Shown here: positions 7,800-16,085 of the stretch, one piece after another
Position numbering within the stretch: position 1 is the stretch's first letter
How the letters are laid out: every line of letters starts with the position of its first letter
Source: UBA11051 sp964390495
GTDB taxonomy: Bacteria > Armatimonadota > Zipacnadia > Zipacnadales > UBA11051
Direction: 5' to 3'
Length of the DNA stretch: 64,000 bases
Assembly (NCBI GenBank): GCA_964390495.1
Contig: CAYMIN010000001.1
Span: forward strand, 186,001 to 250,000
The notes under the pieces: model-generated
What the model was told of the DNA's origin: nothing
Databases searched by the model: none
The model's input: the letters and a program-made list of their open reading frames with translations, nothing else
Made by a program: the position numbers and the translations under genes

Positions 7800-9989
7800 A
7801 TGAGACCAGAAGACACCACCAGATCGCGCAAGGCAAAGCAGCCGCGCTCAAAGCAGACCGCTGGCGGTAAGGGGGTTTCCTGGGCGGCCCCGATTACCAC
7901 ACTGAAAAAGGTCGGGCCGGCGCGAGCTGATAGCTTGGCCGCCGCCGGCCTCAGGACCATCGGCGATCTGCTCACCTACTACCCTTACCGCTACCAGGAC
8001 CGCCCGCGGCTGCACCGCATCGAGGAGCTTAGCGACGGTCAGGAAGCCTGCCTGCGGGTCCGCGTAACCGGCAAAGGCAGCAACTTCTACCGTGGCCGAC
8101 TGCGGATGACACAGGTACCCGCTCTGGCTATGGCACCACCTAGCACATTGCCACTGGAGGAGGCTTCCGAGCGCCGCATTACTCTCCGCTGGTTCAATCA
8201 GCCCTACCGCGCCGAGCAGTTCAAGCCGGGCACGGAGCTTGTCCTGGTCGGCAAGATGCGGCTGCGGGGAGACCAGGCAGCCGTCGTCGTCCAGGAATGT
8301 GAACGAGCCAGCCCCGACGCTACGGACTCGCCCGGCCTGGGCATCGGCAAGCTGGTGCCGGTCTATAGCAGAATCGAAGGCCTCAGTCCCACGCTGCTGC
8401 GCAAGCTGATTCGGCAGGCTCTCGACAGATGTCAAGAGCTGCCGGAGGCGCTGGTACCGCCAGAGCTGGCTAGGCAACGCGGCCTGATGTCGCTGCGCGA
8501 GGCCCTCTGGCAAACTCACTTCCCTGATAGTAACGATTCTCAAGCAGCGGCCCGCAAGCGCCTGGTCTATCAGGAGCTTCTGCTGCTGCAGCTTGAGTTG
8601 GCGCGCAGGCAGCGGGCCGTGAAAGCGCCGGCCACCGGTGGGGGGCTCCCATTTGACGAAACCGCGCGGGAGGAATACTTGGGCGCGCTGCCGTTTGGGT
8701 TAACCCCGGCGCAAGCACGTGTGCTTGAGGAGGTAGCAGCGGACCTGGCCGGCTCCGAACCTGCGCACCGGCTGGTGCACGGCGATGTCGGCTCCGGCAA
8801 GACTGTAATCGCTGCCTGGGCGCTCTACTGCGCGATACGAACCGGCAAGCAGGCGGCGATGATGGCACCGACGGAGCTGCTCGCCGAGCAGCACTATCAT
8901 ACGCTTTCCGCTCTGCTTGCGCCGTTAGGGATACAGCCGCTGCTGCTCACCGGCAGCTTGCCGGAGCCGGCCAAGGCGCAGGTACGGGACCACCTGGCAA
9001 GTGGCGAGCCGGTCGTTGTCGTCGGGACTCATGCCCTGTTGCAGCCGGGTGTGGAGTTCGCCGACTTGGCCGTGGCTGTGATTGACGAGCAGCACCGCTT
9101 CGGCCTCCAGCAGCGGGCGGCCCTGGCAGACAAGGCCCTGCGGCCCAATGTGCTGGTCATGTCGGCCACCCCAATCCCGCGCACTCTGGCCTTGACCTTG
9201 TACGGTGACTTCGATATCTCGGTAATTGACGAGCTGCCGCCCGGGCGTCAACCTGTCCAAACCAGACTGCTTCCCGACCGCAAGCGCAAGGCGGCGCTGA
9301 AGTTGCTGGTGGCGCAGCTAGCCGCCGGCCACCAGGCCTATGTAATCTGCCCTCTGGTGGAAGAGGCAAGGAAAAGCAACGCTGAGGCCGCCACCCAGAT
9401 GTACCAGAATCTGCAGGCCGAGCTGGCAGCGTTTCCAGGTGGTAAGGAAGCGGCACTGGGCCTCGTGCACGGTCAGATGCCGGCGCAACAGCGCGAAGCG
9501 GTCATGGCCCAGTTCCATGTTGGCGAGGTCCACGTACTCGTCAGCACCACGGTCGTCGAAGTCGGTGTGGATGTGCCCAATGCGACTGTTATGGTAGTAT
9601 TCAATGCCGAGCGCTTCGGGCTGGCGCAACTGCACCAGTTGCGGGGTCGCGTCGCCAGGTCCAGCGCCCAGGCGCATTGTGTGCTCCTGACCACCAGCAA
9701 AACGCTCGAGGTAGTTGAGCGTCTGCGGGTGCTCGAGGAAACCAGCGACGGATTCAAAATAGCCGAGGAGGACTTGCGCAGGCGCGGCCCCGGAGAGATG
9801 GTCGGGCTTGCTCAACACGGCCTGCCGGACGTCCACATGGCCGCTCTGCTCGCCGATACACCGAGCCTAGTGCAGGCACGGGACGATGCCCGGAGGCTGC
9901 TGGACCAGGATCCTGACCTCCGAGCGCACCAACTGCTGCGCCGGGCGCTCAAGGCCGTCTCGACCAAACCCCGTCAGTGGACGATTTGA
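7800..9989 (+). CDS. recG: ATP-dependent DNA helicase RecG
   Basis: A 729-residue RecG, the branch-migrating helicase that remodels stalled forks and Holliday junctions. The N-terminus has a helix-hairpin-helix-like start (LKKVGPARADSLAAAGLRTIGDLL) and an OB-fold wedge. The helicase core shows motif I HGDVGSGKT, motif II DEQHRFG, motif III MSATPIPRT and motif VI QLRGRVARSS, and ends with the RecG C-terminal domain (EEDLRRRGPGEMVG). The length is slightly above the usual ~690 because of a basic N-terminal extension (RKAKQPRSKQ). It abuts rsmD with one base between the stop and the next ATG, a common pairing, implying co-transcription. Confidence 0.96.
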   Translation: MRPEDTTRSRKAKQPRSKQTAGGKGVSWAAPITTLKKVGPARADSLAAAGLRTIGDLLTYYPYRYQDRPRLHRIEELSDGQEACLRVRVTGKGSNFYRGRLRMTQVPALAMAPPSTLPLEEASERRITLRWFNQPYRAEQFKPGTELVLVGKMRLRGDQAAVVVQECERASPDATDSPGLGIGKLVPVYSRIEGLSPTLLRKLIRQALDRCQELPEALVPPELARQRGLMSLREALWQTHFPDSNDSQAAARKRLVYQELLLLQLELARRQRAVKAPATGGGLPFDETAREEYLGALPFGLTPAQARVLEEVAADLAGSEPAHRLVHGDVGSGKTVIAAWALYCAIRTGKQAAMMAPTELLAEQHYHTLSALLAPLGIQPLLLTGSLPEPAKAQVRDHLASGEPVVVVGTHALLQPGVEFADLAVAVIDEQHRFGLQQRAALADKALRPNVLVMSATPIPRTLALTLYGDFDISVIDELPPGRQPVQTRLLPDRKRKAALKLLVAQLAAGHQAYVICPLVEEARKSNAEAATQMYQNLQAELAAFPGGKEAALGLVHGQMPAQQREAVMAQFHVGEVHVLVSTTVVEVGVDVPNATVMVVFNAERFGLAQLHQLRGRVARSSAQAHCVLLTTSKTLEVVERLRVLEETSDGFKIAEEDLRRRGPGEMVGLAQHGLPDVHMAALLADTPSLVQARDDARRLLDQDPDLRAHQLLRRALKAVSTKPRQWTI

Positions 9990-9990
9990 G

Positions 9991-10527
9991 ATGCGCGTGA
10001 TCGCCGGAAGCGCCAAGTCAATTCGGCTGCAGTACCCGAAGGGCGAGAAGATCCGCCCTACGCCCGACCGGGTACGCGAATCGCTGTTTGCCAGCTTAGG
10101 CGACCAGGTGGTGGGCAGCCGTTTCTGCGATCTGTACGCGGGGGCCGGCAGCGTCGGAATCGAGGCCCTCAGCCGTGGCGCTCAGAGTGCGGTGTTCGTG
10201 GAAAAGAACTCTCGCTGCCTGGAGGCTTTGCGTACCAACCTGGCGAATACACATTTGGCGGAGCTGGCGACTGTGTTCTCCGGTAGTCTGCCAAAGTGTT
10301 TCACAGAAGTGTGGCAAAAACTCGCTCCATTTGATATAGTATTTGCAGACCCGCCCTATTCTGTGGACATAGCGCCCCTGTTGCGGATTGCTACGAAGCT
10401 GATTGGGGCGCACGACACGTTGCTGATAGTGCAATGCGACAGCCGGGCCGCCCCAGAGGTAGCGGGCCTCAGGCAAGTGCGGCGGCAGCAGTTCGGCGGA
10501 ACGGTTCTGCTCTGGTACGAAACCTGA
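9991..10527 (+). CDS. rsmD: 16S rRNA m2G966 methyltransferase RsmD
   Basis: A 178-residue SAM-dependent methyltransferase that methylates G966 of 16S rRNA. It begins MRVIAGSAKS, the standard RsmD start, followed by RPTPDRVRESLF, the SAM motif FCDLYAGAGSVGIEALSRGA and the catalytic motif FADPPY. The ATG at 9991 directly follows the recG stop; a longer frame starting at 9886 only reads recG in the wrong frame. It sits in the familiar order recG-rsmD-coaD, interrupted by one lipoprotein gene. Confidence 0.95.
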   Translation: MRVIAGSAKSIRLQYPKGEKIRPTPDRVRESLFASLGDQVVGSRFCDLYAGAGSVGIEALSRGAQSAVFVEKNSRCLEALRTNLANTHLAELATVFSGSLPKCFTEVWQKLAPFDIVFADPPYSVDIAPLLRIATKLIGAHDTLLIVQCDSRAAPEVAGLRQVRRQQFGGTVLLWYET

Positions 10528-10570
10528 CAGCAGTGCTCTCAGCTCTCACTTATGGTCGTCAACTAAGCTT

Positions 10571-11014
10571 ATGCTAAGGGCCATTATCGTGAAGACGGGC
10601 AAAGTATCGCTGCTTGCGTTGGTGGTGACGGCCACGGCTTACATGGTCGGATGCCACGGAGGCGCCCTCGACGCATCCGGCTCAGACCGGTCGAATGGGC
10701 AGGACCCGGTCATCGGCGTCTGGGAGCTGTTCGGCCTCGGCGCCTCCTTCCAGGGCCCGTGGTGGTTGTGTGCAGAGGCGGGCTGCTCAGGTACCTGGAC
10801 GATCAACGCCGACGGTACCTGGACGCGGACCGTCAAGATACCCAACCGGCCCGATGAGAACAGCCAGGGAACGTGGGCGGCAGACGGGGCTAACTACGTT
10901 TTCAGCAGCAACACCCAGCCCACCACGACCTTTTACTACTACAACGGCGAAATCTATTACGCGATACAGGAGACCGGGGTGTTCACAGGCGCGCTGCGCT
11001 GGCAGCGACAGTGA
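10571..11014 (+). CDS. small putative lipoprotein
   Basis: A 147-residue predicted lipoprotein: a hydrophobic N-terminal helix (VSLLALVVTATAYMVGC) ends in a lipobox-like YMVGC with the lipidated Cys near residue 28. The remainder is rich in Trp, Gly, Thr and Tyr (GTWTINADGTW, TFYYYNGEIYYA), repeating a short beta pattern like lipocalin-like or META-type domains. No family is recognised with confidence. It is inserted between rsmD and coaD on the same strand. Confidence 0.7.
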   Translation: MLRAIIVKTGKVSLLALVVTATAYMVGCHGGALDASGSDRSNGQDPVIGVWELFGLGASFQGPWWLCAEAGCSGTWTINADGTWTRTVKIPNRPDENSQGTWAADGANYVFSSNTQPTTTFYYYNGEIYYAIQETGVFTGALRWQRQ

Positions 11015-11038
11015 GCAGGCCTGGCGCTGTGGGTTGAT

Positions 11039-11542
11039 ATGATGGCGAAACGGATAGCGGTATGCCCAGGCAGTTTTGATCCGATTACACTAGGCCACGT
11101 GGATTTGGTGCGGCGGGCCGCCGGGCTTTTTGACCAAGTCATCGTCGCAGTGGCCGCGACCGTTGATGCCGACAAGCGGCACTCATTCGCCTTGGATGAG
11201 CGGGTCGAGATGGTTACAGCCGCCTGTGCGGATATGGCCAACGTCACGGTCGAGAGCTTCGACGGCTTGCTGGTGGACTACTGCCGCCAGCACGGTGCGG
11301 TGGCAATAGTCAAAGGCCTCCGCACCGCCGGCGATATGGCGTATGAGATGCAGATGCAGGCGGTCAACGCCGACCTGGCCCCGGAGATCGAGACCGTATT
11401 TGTGCTCGCTTCCGCCCAGTATGCCCATATGAGTTCCAGCATGATCAAATGGCTCAATCAACTCGGTGCGGATGTCTCGAGTTATGTGCCTGCTAGCGTC
11501 GCGGCGCGCTTGTCCAGTATAACGAAGCGGCAAGCGGATTGA
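11039..11542 (+). CDS. coaD: phosphopantetheine adenylyltransferase
   Basis: CoaD transfers AMP from ATP to 4'-phosphopantetheine in coenzyme A synthesis. The nucleotidyltransferase motif CPGSFDPITLGHVD (T/HxGH) is at the N-terminus, the family signature VKGLRTAGDMAYEMQM is in the middle, and SSSMIKWLNQLGADVSSYVP is near the end. Length (about 167 residues) is standard. Two adjacent ATG codons (11039, 11042) could both serve as start. It is followed at 62 bp by the coiled-coil gene and then ackA, an order seen in many Gram-positives and Armatimonadota. Confidence 0.96.
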   Translation: MMAKRIAVCPGSFDPITLGHVDLVRRAAGLFDQVIVAVAATVDADKRHSFALDERVEMVTAACADMANVTVESFDGLLVDYCRQHGAVAIVKGLRTAGDMAYEMQMQAVNADLAPEIETVFVLASAQYAHMSSSMIKWLNQLGADVSSYVPASVAARLSSITKRQAD

Positions 11543-11603
11543 AGGCGGGCCGCTCAGCGGCCAGGGGCAACCTGACGTATTTCAGGCTAGGGAGGGCAGC
11601 AGA

Positions 11604-12110
11604 ATGGAAATACTGCAGCTTCTGGATGAACTGGAGCAAATGGGGGAACGCGGGGAGAAGGTATGGTATTGCAGGCTGCTTCTGCTCCGCAAGCTCGTGC
11701 TCGACGCCGATGCCTTCTATGATATGGTGCACAGACTCCGTACCAGTCTGCCCGAAGAGATGACTACCGCTACACAGGTGACCCGCCAGCGCGAGGAGAT
11801 AGTCGAGCAGGCGCATGATGAAGCCCAGAAGATCATTGACGGCGCCCGCCAGCAGGCGCAACTGCTGGTCTCCAACGATGAGCTGACCAAGCAGGCCCAG
11901 GCAGAGGCCCAAAGGACCCTACAGCAGGCCGAAGTTGATGCCAACGCAATCCGGGCCGAGGCCACCCAATGGGCCCGCGGCATCGTCGAGCGCCTCGAAA
12001 ACTACGTCGGCCGCATATCCTCAACCATTGACAAGACCAAGAAGGCCCTAAGCAGTCAGGGACCCGCAGCGCCGGCAGCCGAGGCGCCGGCCAGAGAACC
12101 CGAAGAATAG
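11604..12110 (+). CDS. coiled-coil protein of the coaD-ackA neighbourhood
   Basis: A 168-residue, highly charged protein that is mostly one long coiled coil (about residues 45-145), with heptads rich in Gln, Glu, Ala and Arg, and an acidic Pro/Ala tail. It resembles the short proteins often labelled ATPase or F0F1 subunit B-like found between coaD and ackA in other phyla, which recall DivIVA/SepIVA-type scaffolds. No ATP-binding motif or membrane helix is seen, so the ATPase label is not supported. GGGAGG precedes the ATG. Function unknown. Confidence 0.75.
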   Translation: MEILQLLDELEQMGERGEKVWYCRLLLLRKLVLDADAFYDMVHRLRTSLPEEMTTATQVTRQREEIVEQAHDEAQKIIDGARQQAQLLVSNDELTKQAQAEAQRTLQQAEVDANAIRAEATQWARGIVERLENYVGRISSTIDKTKKALSSQGPAAPAAEAPAREPEE

Positions 12111-12202
12111 CTCCCACATCACCCGCCGTGCCTAAAGCTAGCGGCTCCCGACTGAACGTTGCAGCTCATCTCAATGCAAGTTCAACTCGGCCGCAGACAG
12201 GT

Positions 12203-12238
12203 ACTGGGCCGACTCGCAATCTCAGGAGTCGGCCCGGT
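12203..12238. repeat. strong hairpin in the coiled-coil/ackA gap
   Basis: A perfect 10-bp inverted repeat GGGCCGACTC / GAGTCGGCCC with a 10-nt loop, extendable to about 13 bp, lies in the roughly 310-bp gap before ackA. There is no T-run, so it may be a palindromic repeat or an RNA-processing or terminator-like structure. The rest of the gap holds one dispersed repeat and no convincing gene. Confidence 0.5.
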
Positions 12239-12321
12239 GCTGACTCGTCAGGTGCCGACTTCCCCGTAAGCCTGCCGGGGCGAAGTGCCAAAGCTGCCTA
12301 TCTACGAACGCGTAGCTCGGC

Positions 12322-12354
12322 CTGCCCTGAGCAACGTCGAAGGGCAGCCCGAGG
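12322..12354. repeat. dispersed palindromic repeat, copy 1
   Basis: An inverted repeat CTGCCCT / AGGGCAG (12322-12328 with 12341-12347) encloses a GAGCAACGTCGA loop, followed by CCCGAGG. A near-identical stretch occurs at 14958-14983. It resembles the small palindromes (CCCTGAGC..GTCGAAGGG type) scattered through many environmental genomes. Confidence 0.65.
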
Positions 12355-12419
12355 CTGCTCTTGACAGCTTCACGAATAATCCGCGCTAAGGCGTGCGAAG
12401 AGACGGGAGATTGAAGCCA

Positions 12420-13640
12420 GTGATCGTGTTGGTCGTCAACTGTGGCTCTTCGTCACTCAAGTACGAGCTGTTTGACAGCGAGACCGAAGCCTCGCTCGCC
12501 TCCGGCCTGGCTGACCGGGTCGGCATCAATGGCGGCGACGCAGCGGTTCTAACGCACCAGGTGCCGGGAGGTGTCGCGACTGAGAAGCAACAGCCCATGC
12601 CGGACCATGAGGTGGCTCTGGACCTGGTCCTGGCCACCTTGACTGACAGCCAAGGTGGCGTCATCTCTGATCTCGGTGAGATCGGCGCTGTCGGCCATCG
12701 CGTAGTGCACGGTGGTGAGAGCTTCTCGGAGTCAGTGCTGATTGACGACGAAGTGATCGCGGCGATTGAGCGAGTGGCCGAGCTGGCACCCTTGCACAAT
12801 CCGGTGAACCTGATGGGGATCCGGGCCTGCCTGCGGAGACTGCCGGCCGTACCACAGGTAGCCGTCTTTGATACGGCTTTCCACCAAACGATGCCGCCGC
12901 AGGCTTTCCTCTACGGACTGCCCTACGAAATGTACCTACAACACGGCATTCGCCGTTACGGCTTCCACGGCACCTCGCACCGCTATGTGAGTCTGATAGC
13001 GAGCCAGCGGCTGGCGGAGGCGGGTATCGAGCTGGCGGACCAGAGAATCGTGACTGCGCACCTAGGGAACGGCTGCAGTATGGCGGCGGTGGCGGGCGGA
13101 ATCAGCCTTGACACGACGATGGGACTGACGCCCCTTGAGGGCCTGCTGATGGGGACCCGCTGTGGCGACCTCGACCCGGCGATCGTTCCGTATCTGCATG
13201 ATAAACTCGGCCTGACGCCGAAACAGACCGACAGCTTGCTGAATAATCAGTGCGGGCTGCTGGGCGTGTCCGGAGTCAGTTCGGACATGCGCGATGTCGA
13301 GGCGGCTGCGGCGGCTGGAGACACGCGGGCGCAGGCAGCCATTGAGCTGTTCTGCTACCGCGTCAGGAAGTACGTCGGCGCCTATTCAGCGGCTCTGGGC
13401 GGCCTCAACGCGGTAGTCTTTACCGCCGGCATCGGGGAAAACGACCCGCTGGTGCGCGCCAAATCGCTCGAGGGCCTGGAACACCTGGGGATCGCCGTTG
13501 ACCCGGAGAAGAACAGCAACCTCACCCATGAGCGGGAGGGTGTTGACATATCCTGCTCCGAGCGGCCGGTGCGGGTGTATGTCATCCCCACCGACGAGGA
13601 GTTGATGATCGCCCGCGACACCGCCGAGCTGGTCTCTTGA
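12420..13640 (+). CDS. ackA: acetate kinase
   Basis: AckA interconverts acetate plus ATP and acetyl phosphate plus ADP. Conserved elements are NCGSSSLKY at the start, AVGHRVVHGG, the catalytic-region FDTAFHQTMP, RRYGFHGTSHRYVS, AHLGNGCSMAAV, DTTMGLTPLEGLLMGTRCGD and FTAGIGEN. Length is 406 residues, normal for the family. The GTG at 12420 is chosen because the family starts M-x-(I/V)-L-V-(I/V)-N-C-G and GGGAGA lies 9 nt upstream; a GTG at 12393 would add nine unusual residues. No phosphotransacetylase gene is in the window. Confidence 0.95.
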   Translation: MIVLVVNCGSSSLKYELFDSETEASLASGLADRVGINGGDAAVLTHQVPGGVATEKQQPMPDHEVALDLVLATLTDSQGGVISDLGEIGAVGHRVVHGGESFSESVLIDDEVIAAIERVAELAPLHNPVNLMGIRACLRRLPAVPQVAVFDTAFHQTMPPQAFLYGLPYEMYLQHGIRRYGFHGTSHRYVSLIASQRLAEAGIELADQRIVTAHLGNGCSMAAVAGGISLDTTMGLTPLEGLLMGTRCGDLDPAIVPYLHDKLGLTPKQTDSLLNNQCGLLGVSGVSSDMRDVEAAAAAGDTRAQAAIELFCYRVRKYVGAYSAALGGLNAVVFTAGIGENDPLVRAKSLEGLEHLGIAVDPEKNSNLTHEREGVDISCSERPVRVYVIPTDEELMIARDTAELVS

Positions 13641-13837
13641 CCGCAAGGCCAAACGGCCACCATTGTCGGCTAGGTGAGCGCGGCGGCCAAATGCCCGCGT
13701 CGTTACTGCGATCGCAAGACTGCAGCCGTGGCGGCGTTGATCTATGATTGAACCATACATGGACATTCAGCGTCGTTTTAAGGTACCCTTGATAGGGGTA
13801 TGCTTGCTAGTGAAACTGCATTTGCCGGAGGTCACTA

Positions 13838-14911
13838 ATGCGTAGGACTATCCATCTCTCGGCTGTCGCGTGGGGGCTAGCAGTGCTGTGCGTCGGAGCT
13901 GCGGGCGTCCAGGCTGCGGAGCTGCCGGCTGTCAGTATCACTGCCGCCGACATCAGCTTGCCGGAGTTTCTCAGCGAGGTCTCCGCGCAGACCGGTGTCG
14001 CGATATATCTAGGTGAGGCCCCTGACCTCGAGGTAACCGTTGATTTGGCCGACGCCGACATCGAGACGGCGATCCATGCCGCCGCCGTCCAAGCCAACTG
14101 CTCTTGGGTGCGTATCTATATGCTCGAGCCACCGGACCAGCCACCTGAGGCAGAAGACTTCGGCAAGCTCGTCGGCCTGGTTACCGAGGCCCGCAGGCAG
14201 TATCTTGCGCGGATGACTGATGAGGAGCGGGAGGCTGTGGCCGCTGAAGTCGCCGCCCTGGTTCAGGACGGTGGCGACGCTACGGAGGAAACGCCGATCG
14301 GGGGCTGGCGTGCCAGTGCTCGCAGCGACAACGCCTCGGGCGCCGGTCTCGACCGTATGGCATATTGGGCTTTGTCCGATCCGCTACGCTTTGCCGCCAG
14401 TCCCAGTTACTCCGACCCAGCCAGCGTGCAGTGCGCCGACGCTGATCTGACCGCCTTCACCGACGCGCTTGCCGACGCCTCCGGATTTGTGGTACTTGAC
14501 CGGCTTGTTGGCAGTGAGGAGTGGATCAGTGTTGATCTGACCGAGGCGCCGGTGGACGACATCGTGGCCGCTGCTGCCGAACAGCTTGGCTGTAGTTGGC
14601 GTCGCGTCTATCTCATCGCCAACGTCCGTACGCTCAGCAGCGATGAAGCCGAAGACCGGATAAACGCTTTGTTCGACACCGCCATGGGCTACTTCTGGAG
14701 CCAGCCACAAGCAGACCGTGCTGAGATCATTCGGCGGGCTGTTGACGGCAGCAAGCAGCTCACCAACGAGCAGAGAGCGCAGATCCGGTCCTCCGACATC
14801 GCCCGCAAGCTGATGCAGAAGCTCATCAACTACAGCAACAGCTTGCCCATGGACCAACGCCGCGAGCTAATGCCCTTACTACAGCAGGCGGCCAAGATCA
14901 TGAGCGGCTGA
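13838..14911 (+). CDS. secreted protein with two STN-like repeats
   Basis: A 357-residue exported protein with a signal peptide (cleavage near VQAA-EL, residue 27). Two copies of an about 65-residue module are visible. Repeat 1 (about 32-97) contains SITAADISLPEFLSEVSAQT and ends NCSWVRIYMLE; repeat 2 (about 196-262) contains SVQCADADLTAFTDALADAS and ends GCSWRRVYLIA. Each looks like the secretin/TonB short N-terminal (STN) fold, and each is followed by a helical segment (108-133 and 277-303). GGAGGT is well spaced before the ATG. No secretin pore domain follows, so it may be a periplasmic or envelope accessory protein. It precedes the pseudopilin island. Exact function unknown. Confidence 0.78.
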   Translation: MRRTIHLSAVAWGLAVLCVGAAGVQAAELPAVSITAADISLPEFLSEVSAQTGVAIYLGEAPDLEVTVDLADADIETAIHAAAVQANCSWVRIYMLEPPDQPPEAEDFGKLVGLVTEARRQYLARMTDEEREAVAAEVAALVQDGGDATEETPIGGWRASARSDNASGAGLDRMAYWALSDPLRFAASPSYSDPASVQCADADLTAFTDALADASGFVVLDRLVGSEEWISVDLTEAPVDDIVAAAAEQLGCSWRRVYLIANVRTLSSDEAEDRINALFDTAMGYFWSQPQADRAEIIRRAVDGSKQLTNEQRAQIRSSDIARKLMQKLINYSNSLPMDQRRELMPLLQQAAKIMSG

Positions 14912-14940
14912 CCCGTATCAAGCGCTTAGCTGGGCCGGCT

Positions 14941-14983
14941 TTGAGCGAAGTCGTAGGGAGCAATGTCGAAGGGCAGCCCGAGG
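14941..14983. repeat. dispersed repeat, copy 2
   Basis: GAGCAATGTCGAAGGGCAGC continuing to CCCGAGG (14958-14983) matches the copy at 12329-12354 with one mismatch. It is preceded by a related GAGCGAAGTCGTAGGG half (14943-14958), so this locus looks like a tandem of two half-units upstream of a pseudopilin gene. Confidence 0.6.
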
Positions 14984-15022
14984 TCGTTACCTCAATAAAC
15001 GACGCAGCCTAAGGAAAAGAAC

Positions 15023-15535
15023 ATGATAGGTATTCGAGAAATCAGCAGGCCCAGAGGCTTCGGCTTCACGCTGGTCGAGCTTCTTACCGTCATCGCCATT
15101 ATCGCGCTGCTGGCGGCGGTGCTATTTCCGGTTTACTCGCGGGCGCGTGAGCAGGGCCGGGAGACAACGTGCAGGTCAAACCTGCATCAAATCGGCCTGG
15201 CGCTGAAGGCCTATGGCAACGACTGGGCCCAGTTCCTGCCTCTGGCTAACAACCGGCCCAGCGAGGCCGGACCGCCGGGCCTACCCGACGTGCTGGGTAG
15301 CTACACCCGCAGCAGCAAGATCTTCCGCTGTCCCAGCGACACTGACGAGATGTGGAAGACCGAGGGGACTAGCTACGACTACGCCCTGGGGATGCTCAAC
15401 CTCGGGATGCCGCTTCAGCGGATGGACCGGCCCTGGAGTATAGATAACTCGAAATGCCCGCTGGTGGCAGATTTCTCCGAACACTGGCATCCCCGAGGGC
15501 CGCACGTCCTGTTCGCCGACGGGCATGTAAAATAG
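15023..15535 (+). CDS. pseudopilin with H-X9-DG motif (DUF1559-like)
   Basis: A 170-residue type IV pilin/type II secretion-like protein. The prepilin signal is GFTLVELLTVIAIIALLAA: cleavage is expected after the Gly before FTLVE, leaving Glu5 of the mature helix. A globular domain follows and ends with the exact H-X9-DG motif (HPRGPHVLFADGHVK). It is shorter than the other three pseudopilins here and its basic leader (MIGIREISRPRG) is longer. A rho-independent terminator follows it. No pilin assembly ATPase, prepilin peptidase or secretin is present, so assembly must use genes elsewhere. Role in adhesion or secretion is inference. Confidence 0.87.
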   Translation: MIGIREISRPRGFGFTLVELLTVIAIIALLAAVLFPVYSRAREQGRETTCRSNLHQIGLALKAYGNDWAQFLPLANNRPSEAGPPGLPDVLGSYTRSSKIFRCPSDTDEMWKTEGTSYDYALGMLNLGMPLQRMDRPWSIDNSKCPLVADFSEHWHPRGPHVLFADGHVK

Positions 15536-15573
15536 TATAACTCTGACGGACGATGCGGAGCTATACGCCTAGC

Positions 15574-15606
15574 AGCGGCTGCCAAGAGGCAGCCGCTCTT
15601 TGTTTG
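15574..15606 (+). terminator. rho-independent terminator after pseudopilin 1
   Basis: A perfect 10-bp stem AGCGGCTGCC / GGCAGCCGCT with a 4-nt loop is followed by CTTTGTTT. Confidence 0.85.
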
Positions 15607-15639
15607 GGTGCGACGGTGGGGCTTCCGGCCGTAGGCCGA

Positions 15640-15918
15640 CTATTGCCCTTCGGGGGCCGGAGCCTTTTCGGGCTCAGCCTCCGGCGCGGTAGGCGGCGCG
15701 GCATCGAAGCTGCCAGGCGCTTCTTTCGCTTCCGGCTGAGGAGCTGCCGCCGGTTCGCCCTCGGCCTCAGTGGACCCCGGTGGCATTGGGGGAACGAACC
15801 CCGGCGGTTTCTCCTTTTCGTACTCCTCTACCGACTTGGTCTTGGGGCAGCCGCACACACTGACCACGGCCAGTAGCATCAGCACCAGCAAGATACTCCC
15901 GACCAGCGTCCTATACAC
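15640..15918 (-). CDS. small lipoprotein with Pro/Ala/Glu-rich tail (paralogue 1)
   Basis: A 92-residue predicted lipoprotein: VYRTLVGSILLVLMLLAVVSVCGC gives a helix and lipobox, then PKTKSVEEYEKEKPP and a low-complexity Pro/Ala/Glu tail. It is a clear paralogue of the protein at 17864-18118 (shared GCPK-x-KS-x-EE). A GTG at 15918 is taken as the start because AAGGG lies 8 nt upstream and the same spacing and N-terminal pattern occur in the paralogue. The longer frame to 16029 is unlikely since a good promoter lies inside it. Probably an envelope or cell-surface spacer protein; function unknown. Confidence 0.7.
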   Translation of the reverse strand: MYRTLVGSILLVLMLLAVVSVCGCPKTKSVEEYEKEKPPGFVPPMPPGSTEAEGEPAAAPQPEAKEAPGSFDAAPPTAPEAEPEKAPAPEGQ

Positions 15919-15956
15919 CTCAACCACCCTTTCGCGATAACGGTAGTTGTTACTGA

Positions 15957-15992
15957 CCTCGATAGCATACAATATTCTTGGGCTGTCTTCAA
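15957..15992 (-). promoter_or_regulatory. promoter of lipoprotein paralogue 1
   Basis: On the minus strand -35 TTGAAG (15992-15987), a 17-bp spacer and -10 TATGCT (15969-15964) place the start near 15957, about 40 nt upstream of the GTG. It is divergent to the pseudopilin promoter at 16016. Confidence 0.6.
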
Positions 15993-16015
15993 GAAAAGCA
16001 GGTATTCTAACTTTC

Positions 16016-16051
16016 TTGACAAATAGCATTGTTAGGTGTAAGACTCGTGTG
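16016..16051 (+). promoter_or_regulatory. promoter of pseudopilin 2
   Basis: A consensus -35 TTGACA (16016-16021) is followed after 17 bp by a weak -10 TAAGAC (16039-16044), about 35 bp upstream of the pseudopilin ATG. Confidence 0.5.
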
Positions 16052-16085
16052 GGCTTAGATACTGGTTCGAGGAGGAGGTAATGTT

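Noticed and set aside
12128..12364. 78-codon plus-strand frame before ackA
   Set aside because: It translates a hairpin and the dispersed palindrome (SSACPEQRRRA) and has no ribosome-binding site or family similarity.
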